Assembly (NCBI GenBank): GCA_902459845.2
Contig: CABPSV020000149.1
Location: 1-26,149, forward strand
DNA from: Hepatocystis sp. ex Piliocolobus tephrosceles
Lineage: Eukaryota; Apicomplexa; Aconoidasida; Haemosporida; Plasmodiidae
Length of the DNA stretch: 26,149 bases
Reading direction: 5' to 3'
The first letter of the stretch is position 1; each line of letters opens with the position of its first letter. Shown here in pieces: positions 1 through 10,623 of this stretch. A program made the translations under genes and the position numbers. The notes beneath the pieces are model-generated. The model had not been told where the DNA came from. It worked only from the letters and a program-made list of their open reading frames with translations, and searched no databases.

Positions 1-254
1 AAAAAAAAAAAAGGCTATATTACTAAAAAAAAAAAAAAAAAAAAAAATAAAAAAAAAAAAAAAAAAATAAATAAAAAAAAAAAAAAAAAATTATATATTT
101 TAAATATGTGAAATGGAAAATTCACATTTTATATATATAATTAAATTTTTTATAGATACCATCAAATTAGTTCTAATTTTACATATTTATTAACATTTTT
201 TTTTTTATATTTAAAATAAAAAGTTGCTTGAGTAATATAGCCTTTTTTTTTTTT
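1..254. repeat. Inverted repeat, poly(A)-GGCTATATTACT and its complement
   Basis: The 12-mer GGCTATATTACT at 13-24, preceded by twelve A, is matched by its exact reverse complement AGTAATATAGCC at 231-242, followed by eighteen T. The arms therefore pair perfectly over 24 bp (1-24 with 231-254) around a loop of about 206 bp. The poly(A)/poly(T) part is weak evidence in this genome; the 12-bp mixed core is what makes the match notable. The left arm may continue beyond the window. No ORF or terminal duplication marks it as a transposon. Confidence 0.6.
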
Positions 255-1434
255 TTTTTTAGCTATTTGCACATTTTGTCCTATAAATAATTAAACATTG
301 AGTTAAAAAAAAAAAATATGACTTTGACATATACATATATATTATATATATTTTTTTTTTTTTTTTAGCTGTTTGTGTCAAAAATGTCATATGATTTTTT
401 TAGTAATTTTAGCTAGAAAAAAAAAAAAAAAAAATGAACATTATAAAAATATATAGCTATCAATATAAATTCAAAATAAGTTTATTTTTTGTTAACATTT
501 ATGATTTTAAAAATAACTTAGGTACTGATTTTTTTAAAAATGACGTAATTTTTTTTTATTGTAAAAACATTATTTTAATTTTGTTATTTACACCCAAATC
601 GACCAAGTATATGTATTTATAGGTTAGCACAGTTACAAATGTGTATATTTTAAATTTTATTTTTATAGGAGTAAATTTGAATAAAAATTGGAAAAGAGTG
701 ATGTGCTCATACATTAAGTCACAAGATAAATACATTTCTAGCTCAAATATCTATATAAACTGATCATGTTAGTATTTTTTTCTTTTTTTTTTTTTAAATT
801 AATTTTATCAATTAACGTTTGTAAAAATATTTTTTTTTATCACATATTTTCATAAAAGTTTTATATATTTTTATATTAAATATAATAATTAAAAAAAAAA
901 GAAATAACAGCTTTGTTTTTTAACTTCACTAACAATGATATACATTTAAAATTAATATTTAAATTTTTTGTATAAAAAAAAAAACTCTAACAAGTTCAAA
1001 ATATATATATATATATATAAAACATATATGAACATAATAACATTATTTAAATTATTTATATGAAGTTTTCCATTATATTTTGTACTAATTTTTATTCTTA
1101 TGTTCTGATAAATATTTCTAAAAAATAGCTATACATTTATATGTTAATAAGGAACAAATGGAGATACTGATTTATATTAAGCGTCTATATGTTTTTTTTT
1201 TTTTTTTTTCTTATCCATAAAATGTTTTAAAAGTCTTATATATATACCATAATTTATAAGCTCTATATGGTAACATAAAACAGACAATTTTGAAACAGTT
1301 ATAAATGAAACAAATTTTTTTTTCTATGCAATAACGTATTCGTTTATGCACATAAATATATATATATATATATATATTTTTTTTTTTTATGTGCTCTAAT
1401 GATTTATAATTTGTGATAATATTTGGTTATGTAC

Positions 1435-1493
1435 GATGAAATTATACTGTTTGTGATGAAATTTTACTGTTTTGATGAAATTATACTGCTTGT
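1435..1493 (+). repeat. Three tandem copies of a ~20-bp unit
   Basis: The unit GATGAAATTATACTGTTTGT occurs three times back to back, at 1435-1454, 1455-1473 and 1474-1493. The copies are 19 to 20 bp long and differ at a few positions. A degenerate fourth start (GATAAAC) follows. It is intergenic, with no associated ORF. Confidence 0.75.
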
Positions 1494-2872
1494 GATAAAC
1501 TTTTTTTTTATCTTTTTTGTTTTCTTTTTACTTTTTAAATATAAAAAAAATGAATAAATAAATGAGAACACACAAACATACATAAATAAATTATAAAATA
1601 ATCCATAATTACGTTAAATTCGTATTTTTTATTTGTATGTGACATTTAAAATTCATTATTGTTGATAAACATTTGCATAATATACATAAAAAAAAACATA
1701 CTTTCTTCATTTTACAAATCACATTTTTTTTTTTTACATGTATTTTAAAGTATAATTTACATACATATATGTAAGTAAACAACAACAAACACGTGTTATA
1801 CACATGTTTTCAAAGGGTGACTCAAACAAAGCGTTTTTTGTTTATTTCAATGGACATAAATATAAAACATTAAAAAACTTACATAGTGATATAAATATAT
1901 ATATATATATATATATACTATATTATTCAGTAACACTTGAACTATATATTTTTTTTTGACTGTTAACACACTACCAATTTTCTGTTTTAATCATCTCATA
2001 AAAATATATATATATATATATATATGGGTGTATGCATATAATATATATTATTATCGAAACAAGATAGGAAACTATTTTTACCATTAGTAACAAGGGGGTA
2101 ATATTTTTTAATGAACGTTTTAATAGAAAACGTAGACTTACATTATAATATTTAATATATATATTTGTAAACTATGTCAACATTACCAGACAAATTTATT
2201 TAATAGCATTATATAACAAGTAGAAAACTAAAGGAATCATTCATTATTTCTTACAACTTATAATTTCTTGAAACGTTGTTAAAATTAAATGTATATTATA
2301 CTTTAAAACATGTAATTTTTTTTTTTTTTTTTGCATTTTTACTGTTTTTATGCTAATATACTAAAAATTACGATATACTTGCATAAATTTTTTAACTCTG
2401 TTTGCATGCTTATTAAAAAAAAAAATATATAAGAACATAAAAATTTACTTCATTATATAAATAAATTAAAATAAAATTATTTAAATATGTACGTATATAT
2501 ATTAAACTTTTTTCGCATGATTATAAAAAAAAAAAAAATTAAATAAAATTTTATTTTCTTATATAAACAAAATATATTTATATAAAAAAAGTTACATTAT
2601 ATGTTTATGCATGAACACAAATGGTAATTAAAAAAAAAAAAAATATAAACTGAAAATAAACACAAATTAAATACATTTTATGTTTCCTCTCCTTTTATTA
2701 TTCTGTTTTTGCTCCTTTCCTGCACCTTTTTCACCTACTTTTTTTTTCAATTTCATCTTTTATTTTTTTTTTTTTGTTTTTATTAACTAAAAAATAAATG
2801 TTATAAGACGTTTTTAAAACATCATCATAGCTAGAATGTATAAGTATTAGCGTGGTAACAATTCATTAATAT

Positions 2873-2916
<44 letters not shown>

Positions 2917-2923
2917 AAACAAT

Positions 2924-3465
2924 ATGCCTCGTATTAGAACTATAAATTCAAGAAAACCACCTGAAGGGTGGAATAAAGTAGAATCATTTTTAAATGAAAT
3001 GAATCAAAAAATGAGAGCTTTAGAAAACGAAGATACATCTAAAAAAAGAAAAAATGAAATATTGTGGCCCATATTTCAAATAAACCATGAAACATCACGT
3101 TATATTTATGAATTATACTATAAAAAAAAAGAAATATCAAGAGAATTATATGATTATTTAGTTCAGGAAAAGTACGTAGATGGTGCTCTTATTGGTAAAT
3201 GGAGAAAGCAAGGTTACGAAAAATTATGTTGCTTAAAATGTATACAAGCAGCAGATAGTAATTTCAGTAATATGTGCATCTGTAGAGTTCCCAAAAGTAC
3301 TATAGGAAATAAGGTAATATTAAAAAGGATAAATTCAACTCTTTTCTAAAACATGTGTCATTTATATACATAACTAATGTTTATATTTTAAATATAAAAA
3401 CGCATATTCAATTTTTATTTTATATTTCTATGATTTACATTGTATTTATATTTATACTTATATTT

Positions 3466-3497
<32 letters not shown>

Positions 3498-3554
3498 CTT
3501 TTGGTTTTTCAATGTGTGAATTGTGGTTGTAGAGGATGTGCTAGTGGAGACTAA
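2924..3554 (+). CDS. BUD31: Pre-mRNA splicing factor BUD31 (G10 family), two exons
   Basis: BUD31/G10 is a small, highly conserved nuclear protein that associates with the activated spliceosome. Exon 1 (2924-3313) encodes residues 1-130 and exon 2 (3504-3554) residues 131-146 plus TAA. The 146-aa length matches the family (about 144 aa in human). Family features visible are RKPPEGW near the N terminus, NEILWPIFQINHETSRYI at about 44-61, ISRELYDYLVQEKY at 71-84, KWRKQGYEKLCCLKCIQ at 92-108 and CICRVPKS at 118-125. Exon 2 supplies CVNCGCRGCASGD. In all there are nine cysteines of the zinc-binding cluster: 102, 103, 106, 118, 120, 134, 137, 139 and 142. The donor GTAATA at 3314 is canonical, but the acceptor implied by the phase is TG, not AG (see the intron entry). 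It converges with the Fe-S carrier gene, with stops about 330 bp apart. Family assignment is near certain; only the splice acceptor is in doubt. Confidence 0.95.
3314..3503 (+). other. BUD31 intron with no AG at its 3' end
   Basis: The 190-nt intron starts with a good donor (AAG|GTAATA) and ends in a T-rich tract of roughly 30 nt followed by CTTTTG. Conservation and phase require exon 2 to begin at GTTTTTCAATGT (3504), giving Val-Phe-Gln-Cys before the conserved zinc cluster. The preceding dinucleotide is TG. No AG occurs between 3328 and 3530. The first downstream AG (3531-3532) would remove CVNCGC and reach a stop after three codons (Arg-Met-Cys-stop). A missing A (TTTTAGG read as TTTTGG) next to the long homopolymer would restore a normal site. 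Confidence 0.8.
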
Positions 3555-3886
3555 TGTAAATATTTTTTTAAAACCTTTAATTTTTTTTTGATTTTTTGAT
3601 TTTTTTTTTTTTTTTTTAAATTCATAAATTTTTAATTTTCATACTTAATTACATATTAAAAAAAAAAAAAATATTGCTACATGTATAGAATAAAAGTAGC
3701 AATGTTTTTTTTTTTTTTTTTTTTTTGTTGTTGATAATTTAAAAATAATGATTGATTATTTTGACACATTTTACAAAAAAAAAAAATACAAAATAAAAAA
3801 AAAACAATAGCATAATATTATAAAAAAATAAAATAGTACTATAAAGGCAAAATAAAAAGAATAGATAAAAAAAAAAATGCACATAT
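3555..3886. other. Gap between convergent BUD31 and Fe-S carrier genes
   Basis: This short AT-rich gap holds the 3' ends of two convergent genes. It contains several poly(T) and poly(A) runs, including poly(T) around 3705-3726. No ORF, RNA gene or clear hairpin is visible. Confidence 0.7.
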
Positions 3887-4058
3887 TTATAAGTTAAAGG
3901 ATTTTCCGCAACCACACTTTTTAGTTGCATTTGGGTTAATAAATCTATAAAAAAAATAAAAAAACAGTAATAATAATATAAATATATATAATAGGACTAT
4001 AAAAATAAGGTAATACAATATAATGATAAAAAAAAAAAAAAAAAAAAAAAAAAAGGCG

Positions 4059-4089
<31 letters not shown>

Positions 4090-5026
4090 ACATTAAATCA
4101 TAAATATAAAAATAAAAATATTAAAAAAAAAACATTGAATGTCTGTATGATATTTTCATTTAAAAAAAAAAAACGTACTTAAATCCACCATTAATTAAGT
4201 CGCAGCTATAGTCTAATATATTATTATAAATATACATGATACTAGTTGCATCTATAGATAAAATAAAATTCAATTCATCAAATTGTTGTATGTAGTCGTC
4301 ATCTTCGATTTCTTCCTAAAAAATATTAAAAACAAGGAAAGTGGTGCAAAACTAATACATAGTTATAGCAATATAATTTAATTTTTCTAAACCGTTTTTT
4401 AAGTTATACCTTTTTAATAGGATCTAGTTTGTACTTTAGACCTTTACAACCTCCATTTGTTACACATAACCGTAATATCAAATTATCTACTTCGTTTTCT
4501 GCAACTAGTTGCTAAAAAAAAATTATTTTTTTTTTAAATATATATTAAGCAAATGCTGTATAAAATATATGTATATCATACTTACACATAGTTTGTTTTT
4601 TATAAAATCGTTATTAAAAGTAAAAAAAAAAAAAAAAAAAATGTTATTATTTTTAATTATTTTTTGTTATTACTTTAATTTTTTTTCGCGCCGTGTCTGT
4701 TAATTTTATTATATGTTCATTGCCTGTTAAAAAATAAACAAACAAACAAATAAGTAGGTAGATAAAAGTTTATTTAATTTTTTCTTTTTAAATAGTGTTA
4801 ATTAAAAAAAAAGATATATATATGACGAATGAGCTATACTTTTAAGCGACTTGTCAAGAACGTTTCGTCTATTCAAATTTTTTTTGTAGACCAAGTTATT
4901 TACAAGTTTCTTATCATATATTATCGTATTAGGAGAAATTATGTAAGAGACAGATTTAGTGACGCATAAAGTGTTAATAGTTTTTATTGTTGTAAGAAAA
5001 ATAAACCAAAATATATGAACCATCAT
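3887..5026 (-). CDS. SufA: A-type iron-sulfur cluster carrier, likely apicoplast SufA, five exons
   Basis: A-type carriers (IscA/SufA/HesB family) receive Fe-S clusters from a scaffold and pass them to apo-proteins. Exons on the - strand are 5026-4840, 4723-4674, 4511-4410, 4315-4179 and 3944-3887, all with GT donors and AG acceptors and consistent phases (1, 0, 0, 2). They give 177 aa. Residues 1-62 are a leader: a hydrophobic signal-like segment at about 3-22, then a Lys/Asn-rich transit-like stretch. The mature domain starts at about 66 ([20 protein letters not shown]) and has [15 protein letters not shown] and the C-terminal [20 protein letters not shown]. The three cluster-binding cysteines are C101, C169 and C171. 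An in-frame TAA just upstream of Met1 fixes the start. The signal-peptide leader favours apicoplast SufA over mitochondrial IscA. The family is firm; the compartment is inferred. Confidence 0.92.
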
Positions 5027-5289
5027 TTTGTAACTTTTTTATAAATATCACTTCGGTAAATATATATATATATATATATATTGCTCTATTATATTCTCCT
5101 TTTTTTTATTTTATAATTTTTTTTTTTTTGAGATAAAGGACAAACAAAAAAATTAGCATAGGGTTTAAGCAACCATTTGATAGTTCATTTTTATATTTTC
5201 TTATATAAATATTTTAGTAAAGGTAGGTGTTTTTAACAGTTCACTTAACAACTAAATGATTTATACTGTTTATATGAATCCAATAATAA

Positions 5290-5320
<31 letters not shown>

Positions 5321-5486
5321 CGAGCTATAAAATAACTAAATATATTGAAATTACACATATCTTTATAAATTAGTTCAAATGGGTCATAAAATCATGCAAC
5401 TAAAAAAATGACAGATTTAAAAAAAAAAATAATTGTACTTGAAGAATAAACAAATAATGTATAAAAATTAAAAATTATGAAAGATG

Positions 5487-5524
<38 letters not shown>

Positions 5525-5827
5525 AAGCAGCAGCAATTGTACGGATAAATATGTAAGATAAACAAGAAAAAAAAATAAAATAAAAAAAAATAATAATAAT
5601 AGTGATGCTCGTGATTGAATAGTATGAGCGTAATGTAAACGTGTTGAAAACAAGTTAAAACATCGTAAATCAACAATATTTAAAAAAATTTTTAAAAGAA
5701 TAGAGTGGCCAATAAGATGATTATAACAGCTGTAATACTAATATAAATAAACACAAAGGTGGAATGTATATATATATATATATATATATGTATATGCATA
5801 AGTTTTAACATATTCGTAAAACAACAC

Positions 5828-5858
<31 letters not shown>

Positions 5859-6398
5859 ACGTTGGGTAATGTCAGCATGAAAAAAAAAAAGGTTGATGGC
5901 ACACATACATATATGTGCATATTATATACATGCGTACATACATATATAAACAAACGTAAGCATATTTGTACAGAAAACATAGACACATGTATACAGAAAC
6001 ATAATCAGGTATATATACACAAACTTATATACATGAAATTACATATACATACGAATAAAACTATATGTAAAAAATAAAAAAAGAAAAACTTAAAATGTTA
6101 AAAATGTATAAATGGAAAAGACTTTAAACATTACTTATAAAAAACAAACTTTTTCTTTTAATATCTGCATTTAGCCACACAATTGTTACATATGTATATA
6201 TATATACTTTGCTTAATGGTGGTATTCGAAAACGGTGTATTTTTCGCGAATATATATATATATATATATAGATGAAGATTTATATATATATGTATGTGAA
6301 GATATCTATATTCACAAGATTAGTGTATGTTGCTGGTGATAGTTGCTGCATAAATGTAGCAACTTGTGCTTCTTTTTTTATTTTATTTTTTTTTTAAA
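5027..6398. other. Intergenic region between NIPA and the Fe-S carrier gene
   Basis: This should hold the 3' UTR of the NIPA gene and the promoter/5' UTR of the Fe-S carrier, both on the - strand. It contains (TA)n tracts near 5060-5080, 5293-5320, 5768-5788 and 6251-6270, a run of 37 A at 5487-5523 and a poly(T) near 5838-5858. The open frames within it are built from these simple repeats (for example TATACA-derived Tyr/Ile/Thr runs). I see no gene. Confidence 0.7.
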
Positions 6399-7904
6399 TC
6401 AAAATACATAAGTGTTTTCAACAGTGGTATTTGATCTTTCCGTTTTTTTATTATCTTTATAATAAAAGGAATCGTCTTTATTTATATTATATATATCATA
6501 TGGCAAAGTATATGCATTATATATTTGACTATTCATTGAATACTCACAGTGATGATCTCCTATATGAGTATCAGACAAAATGCTACGAGTTCTCCTGAAC
6601 CGTTCATATAATGGACGAAACTTTTTTCTTCCAACCGTTGGACCTAATAATGATACAGAAAATAAGCCCATATTTAATATGACTTGCTTAGATAGTTTTT
6701 TATGCTGTATAACTTGTGCATTAATATCCAAATTATCCAAACAAATATCAGGAACTTCTTTATCTACATATTTTCTTAAAAATGCTATTTCTTGTACAGC
6801 CAAAACAGATATAAATAAAACGGTTAACAAAAAACCTACTATAAAAAATATAATGGAACCCAAATTAAAATTATCTATTTCATTAAATTTTACAAGTCCA
6901 CCTAATGTTCCAAAAAATGTCCAAAATACATAGTAAGTTGGTACAACAAGTGTTGCATCTCCTCTTGCTAATCCCAAATTTAAAAAATGTATTTGTAAGT
7001 AAATAGACATTAAAAGAAACACAAAACATAAATGTGGTAAAGGATTTTTATATATATGTTTATTCATTAATCCAAGATTTAAAAATGCTACTATTTCTTT
7101 TATTTCTAAAACACATTGTGAACCTATTAACCCAGCTAAAAAACCATAGGATATACCTATACCTTTGGGATAAATAAGAATAGGTTCACTTAATCGTTTA
7201 CCATTATTATTATTAATAGAATTATTTATCATTAATCCAACATTTATATTATTATTATTACTATTATAGTCTTCCGTATTATCGACAACATTTTCATCAA
7301 ACGTATTTAATTCTACATACCGTTTAGTAGCATATAATTCTTCATTTTCAGATATTATTTTATTTTCTTCATTATTTAAATATATTAATGTAAAAAAAGA
7401 CAAAAATATAGCAATTAAAATATAAAAAATATACCATGGATTTTTCCAACTTTCAATAACACTAACAGGATCAAATTTTGTTTCATCACCTACATCACAT
7501 AAAAAAGAAGCACACGCACAAATACTAATACCAAAAAATATACCTAATGTTGATATTATTTCAATTCTTCCTAACTTTTCATTTAAATATATATTTGCAA
7601 CAATAGCGTTTGCAATTAAACCAAACGAATTCATAGGTGCTAATGTACTTGCTGGAGCAAAACCAAGTGCTAAAATATGTAAAAAAGATCCAAAACAATA
7701 AACTATAAATCCTATGTACCATTTTGTATCACATGAATAGTTACTAAAAAAATACTTTTTTTTTTTTGTATCACTTAACCCTAATTTCATAAACACATTT
7801 GCTATAGCCATAAATATAGATCCTACTACTGTTAAAACTATTCCGAACACTAAACTTGCCGTAGCACCCGTTGGTAGCATCTTTTTTATGTGAATGTATA
7901 CCAT
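6399..7904 (-). CDS. NIPA-family magnesium transporter-like membrane protein
   Basis: This is a single uninterrupted 501-aa ORF. NIPA proteins belong to the drug/metabolite transporter superfamily; animal members are associated with Mg2+ transport. Nine hydrophobic segments are visible at about residues 16-42, 62-84, 86-107, 115-136, 156-176, 246-268, 290-310, 317-339 and 347-370, matching NIPA topology. Family motifs are LALGFAPASTLAPMNSFG (79-96) with NEKLG (108-112), and FLNLGLARGDATLVVPTYYV (307-326) with FNEI (340-343). It is longer than animal NIPAs (about 330-360 aa). There is an Asn-rich hydrophilic loop of about 70 residues between segments 5 and 6, and a basic/Ser-rich tail of about 130 residues. 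Met1 follows a poly(A) stretch. A second Met at residue 9, nearer the first helix, is a possible start. The substrate in Plasmodium is not shown by the sequence. Confidence 0.9.
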   Translation of the reverse strand: MVYIHIKKMLPTGATASLVFGIVLTVVGSIFMAIANVFMKLGLSDTKKKKYFFSNYSCDTKWYIGFIVYCFGSFLHILALGFAPASTLAPMNSFGLIANAIVANIYLNEKLGRIEIISTLGIFFGISICACASFLCDVGDETKFDPVSVIESWKNPWYIFYILIAIFLSFFTLIYLNNEENKIISENEELYATKRYVELNTFDENVVDNTEDYNSNNNNINVGLMINNSINNNNGKRLSEPILIYPKGIGISYGFLAGLIGSQCVLEIKEIVAFLNLGLMNKHIYKNPLPHLCFVFLLMSIYLQIHFLNLGLARGDATLVVPTYYVFWTFFGTLGGLVKFNEIDNFNLGSIIFFIVGFLLTVLFISVLAVQEIAFLRKYVDKEVPDICLDNLDINAQVIQHKKLSKQVILNMGLFSVSLLGPTVGRKKFRPLYERFRRTRSILSDTHIGDHHCEYSMNSQIYNAYTLPYDIYNINKDDSFYYKDNKKTERSNTTVENTYVF

Positions 7905-7998
7905 CTTTTTTTTTTTTATTATTTTATCACGAAATATTATGGTTTCAATTATTTAGCTAGTTACCTAGTTTTCTTCCTTCTTTCCTTCCTTCCTTCCT

Positions 7999-8032
<34 letters not shown>

Positions 8033-8250
8033 GCAATCAATGTGTTAATATATATATATATATATAATTATGTATGTGTTTGCATATGCGTATATTCACA
8101 TTTACCTACACTCTTTTTTTTTAAAAGTAATGCATATATAATTATGTTTATAACTTATATTTGTTGTTCTCTTTTTTTAGGACAGGGGTAGAAAATATTT
8201 TTAACCTATCAGTGATACAATAGTTTTAATATGTTTTATATGTGTTATAA

Positions 8251-8253
<3 letters not shown>

Positions 8254-8299
<46 letters not shown>
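8254..8299. repeat. (TA)n microsatellite
   Basis: This is an uninterrupted alternating TA run of about 46 bp, the longest in the window. It is intergenic and likely polymorphic in length. Confidence 0.9.
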
Positions 8300-8302
<3 letters not shown>

Positions 8303-9501
8303 TAATGGGTGTGTGTAATGATTTAATTTAACTAACATGTGTCTATTTTTATTTTATTTATTAAACATAACGCTTCAAAAAATAAAGATACAAAAAAAAT
8401 ATACGTGCATTCTTTTACTTTATAAATTTAAAGCAATTTATAAAAAAATACAGATCTTTTTCATTTTTTTGTTTTTATTATGAATATATATATATATATG
8501 TATATTTTATGTCCATCTAGCTTTTTATATTCGCTAAGAGTGTTATATCAACATACATATATATGTCTATAATATTAATTTTTTTATAAATATGCACACC
8601 CGTCTATTTCATCAATTGATAAATATATTTATTAATATGTTTTTATTCTTTTTTTCTGTAAAGCGTATCTTTCAAAAAAATGTGATTATATCTATTTTAA
8701 TTATTAAGCTGTAACAATAAATTAATAATGGTATATATACTTTGTATGTTCTTAATGTGTATATAAGTACACAGTTTTAGTGATATTTTCAAAACGTGCA
8801 CAAGAGTGTGTAAATTAGTGGTATAACTATAGACCTTGCATATTAATATTTTTATTTTCATCAGAATTTATCATGTTTTTTTCCTTTTTTTTTTAATTAT
8901 TTAATTTTTTCTTCTCTTTTTGTTTTTAATTTGTCTTCACTTTATATGTACATGTGTATATATATGTATACTTTTATTTTTTTTTTTTCTATTAAAATAA
9001 TAAAAGTAAATATTCATAAGTGTGTGATATACCAAATGTTTTTTTTTTTAATTTATTTCTCCAATAATATATTTATATATATACAAATTTATAGTGATTT
9101 TAACTTAAAGTTATCAAAAATAAATGTCTAAAAACTAAGAGTATAATAAAAAATACACTCATACAGCGTATATTATTAATAATTTTTTAGCTTTAATTTT
9201 ACATTTTTTTCCTTTTTTTTTTTTTTTTTATGCAAAATTATCATGCATATGATGTTTTATCACATTTATTTAAAAAAAAAAAAAAAAAAAAAAAGAACAA
9301 CTTTTAAAGTATATTACACTTCATTTTTATTTTCTCCATTATTATTTGTACATGTAAAAATATTTGTGTAACATTATTTGCTATAGATTTAGTGAATTTT
9401 TCACAAATAAAAAAAATAATAAGTGTTTATATATATATGTATGCTTACACACACACAAGTAGATACATATTAATTAACACAAATTTTTGATTACATTTAA
9501 T

Positions 9502-9502
<1 letters not shown>

Positions 9503-9551
<49 letters not shown>

Positions 9552-9694
9552 CAATAAAAACAATAAAAGCAATAAAAGCGACAAAAGCAATAAAAGCAAT
9601 AAAAGCGACAAAAGCAATAAAAGCAATAAAAGCGACAAAAGTGACAAAAGTAATAAAAGCAATAAAAGCGATAAAAGCTATAAAAGTAATAGAA
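9503..9694 (+). repeat. A48 tract followed by a 9-bp minisatellite with a 27-bp period
   Basis: A run of 48 A (9503-9550) leads directly into about 16 copies of a 9-bp unit, AAAGCAATA or AAAGCGACA and close variants. The units are arranged mostly as two of the first and one of the second, a 27-bp higher-order period that degrades toward the right. Because 9 is a multiple of 3 the array is open in several frames on both strands. It lacks any gene-like context and I treat it as non-coding. Confidence 0.85.
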
Positions 9695-10139
9695 AGTGGT
9701 GTAACAAACACGCCACACAAATTGCAAATATGTAATAAAATAGTTATTTTTTAACATAAAAATTAAGTGGTAAAAGAAATAAAATAAGACACCATTAAGC
9801 AATTTTATGTTATATGATTTAATCTTGTCACATATTAAATACTAATTTTTTATATGAACTAAAAATTGTTTAATAAACTATTATGTATAAAAATTATACA
9901 CATTTCGTGTAGGCTTAATATATCATTTTACTTTTAAAGTATAAAGGATTTAAATAAACTTGTTTAGGGTTTTTTTTAATTTTTTTTATTTAATAAAATA
10001 TATACAGACTAAGGAAAACACAAAACATAAGACACAAAACAAAAACGTAAAATGCATTAGTTTATAAATTACACAATAAAAAAAAAAAAATGAATAAAAA
10101 AATAAGCTAATTTTTTTATTATTTAAAAAAAAATTAACT

Positions 10140-10345
10140 TCTACTTATGGCACATTTTAACGTATATATATTGTTCACTACAATTACACCATAACACTTG
10201 AAGCCATTGGTACTACGATTTTTAAAAAAGTTACTAAAAATAATTCCTACACATTGTTTATATATATATATAAGAACAGTCAAGGTTTTACTAGGACTAC
10301 TCCTTAATATCCACTTGAATCGAATAAAATAATAATTCCAATTTT
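10140..10345. other. Unexplained non-repetitive island in intergenic DNA
   Basis: Unlike its surroundings this ~200-bp segment is mixed sequence with relatively few homopolymers. On + it is open for about 45 codons from a TAA at 10192-10194 to a TAA at 10328-10330. On - it has splice-acceptor-like TTTTTAG and open stretches of 17 and 32 codons. Neither reading shows a domain. A small hairpin AGGA-CTAC-TCCT and flanking TCAAG/CTTGA occur near 10281-10317. It could be a bL17 3' UTR, an unrecognised exon or a non-coding RNA; I cannot decide. Confidence 0.3.
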
Positions 10346-10583
10346 ATAAAAAAAAAAAATAAATTGAATAACAAACATACTAATAGTAATAGCATAAAAA
10401 AATTAAACACATAGACTCGCACATACACATGCACGTATGCATATGTGTAAAATATGAACAATATAAGTAAATGTTTTTATCTTGTTTAAATAAATTAGAA
10501 TGTACAAAAAAAAAAAATGGTAGTAAAGAAGATAAGAGTAAAAATGTATATAAACATGTATGCATGTACATATTCTTACATAA

Positions 10584-10623
<40 letters not shown>

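Larger units (their letters stand above)
1..2923. other. AT-rich intergenic region, upstream of BUD31
   Basis: This stretch has no coding region I can support. It is made of poly(A), poly(T) and (TA)n tracts separated by short mixed-sequence segments. The only longer open frames (434-622 on +, 1609-1803 on -) encode Phe/Ile/Lys/Asn-rich peptides with no recognisable motif, as expected by chance in such DNA. The right-hand part must contain the promoter and 5' UTR of BUD31. A (TA)n run at about 2875-2917 ends just before its start codon. No tRNA or rRNA was seen. Confidence 0.75.

Noticed and set aside
434..751. Open frame at 434-622 on + followed by an acceptor-like TTTTTATAG at 660-668 and a 27-codon open stretch
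   Set aside because: No phase-consistent donor gives a sensible join, the peptide has no motif, and composition matches intergenic DNA.
3531..3532. The AG at 3531-3532 as the BUD31 acceptor
   Set aside because: It would yield Arg-Met-Cys-stop after exon 1 and lose the invariant CxxCGC region, while the upstream frame matches the family.
4560..4605. A small extra exon in the Fe-S carrier gene (NDFIKNKLC followed by GTAAGT)
   Set aside because: It has no AG acceptor, and joining exons 2 and 3 directly already gives the normal spacing from LTDTA to LRLCV.
5738..6077. Overlapping ORFs rich in Tyr/Ile/His/Thr on both strands
   Set aside because: They derive from TATACA/CATACA simple repeats and lie in the gap between two well-defined genes.
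9487..9735. Lys/Ser/Asn repeat protein on +, and matching Phe/Ile-rich ORFs on -
   Set aside because: These are frames through poly(A) and a 9-bp minisatellite with no conserved sequence around them.
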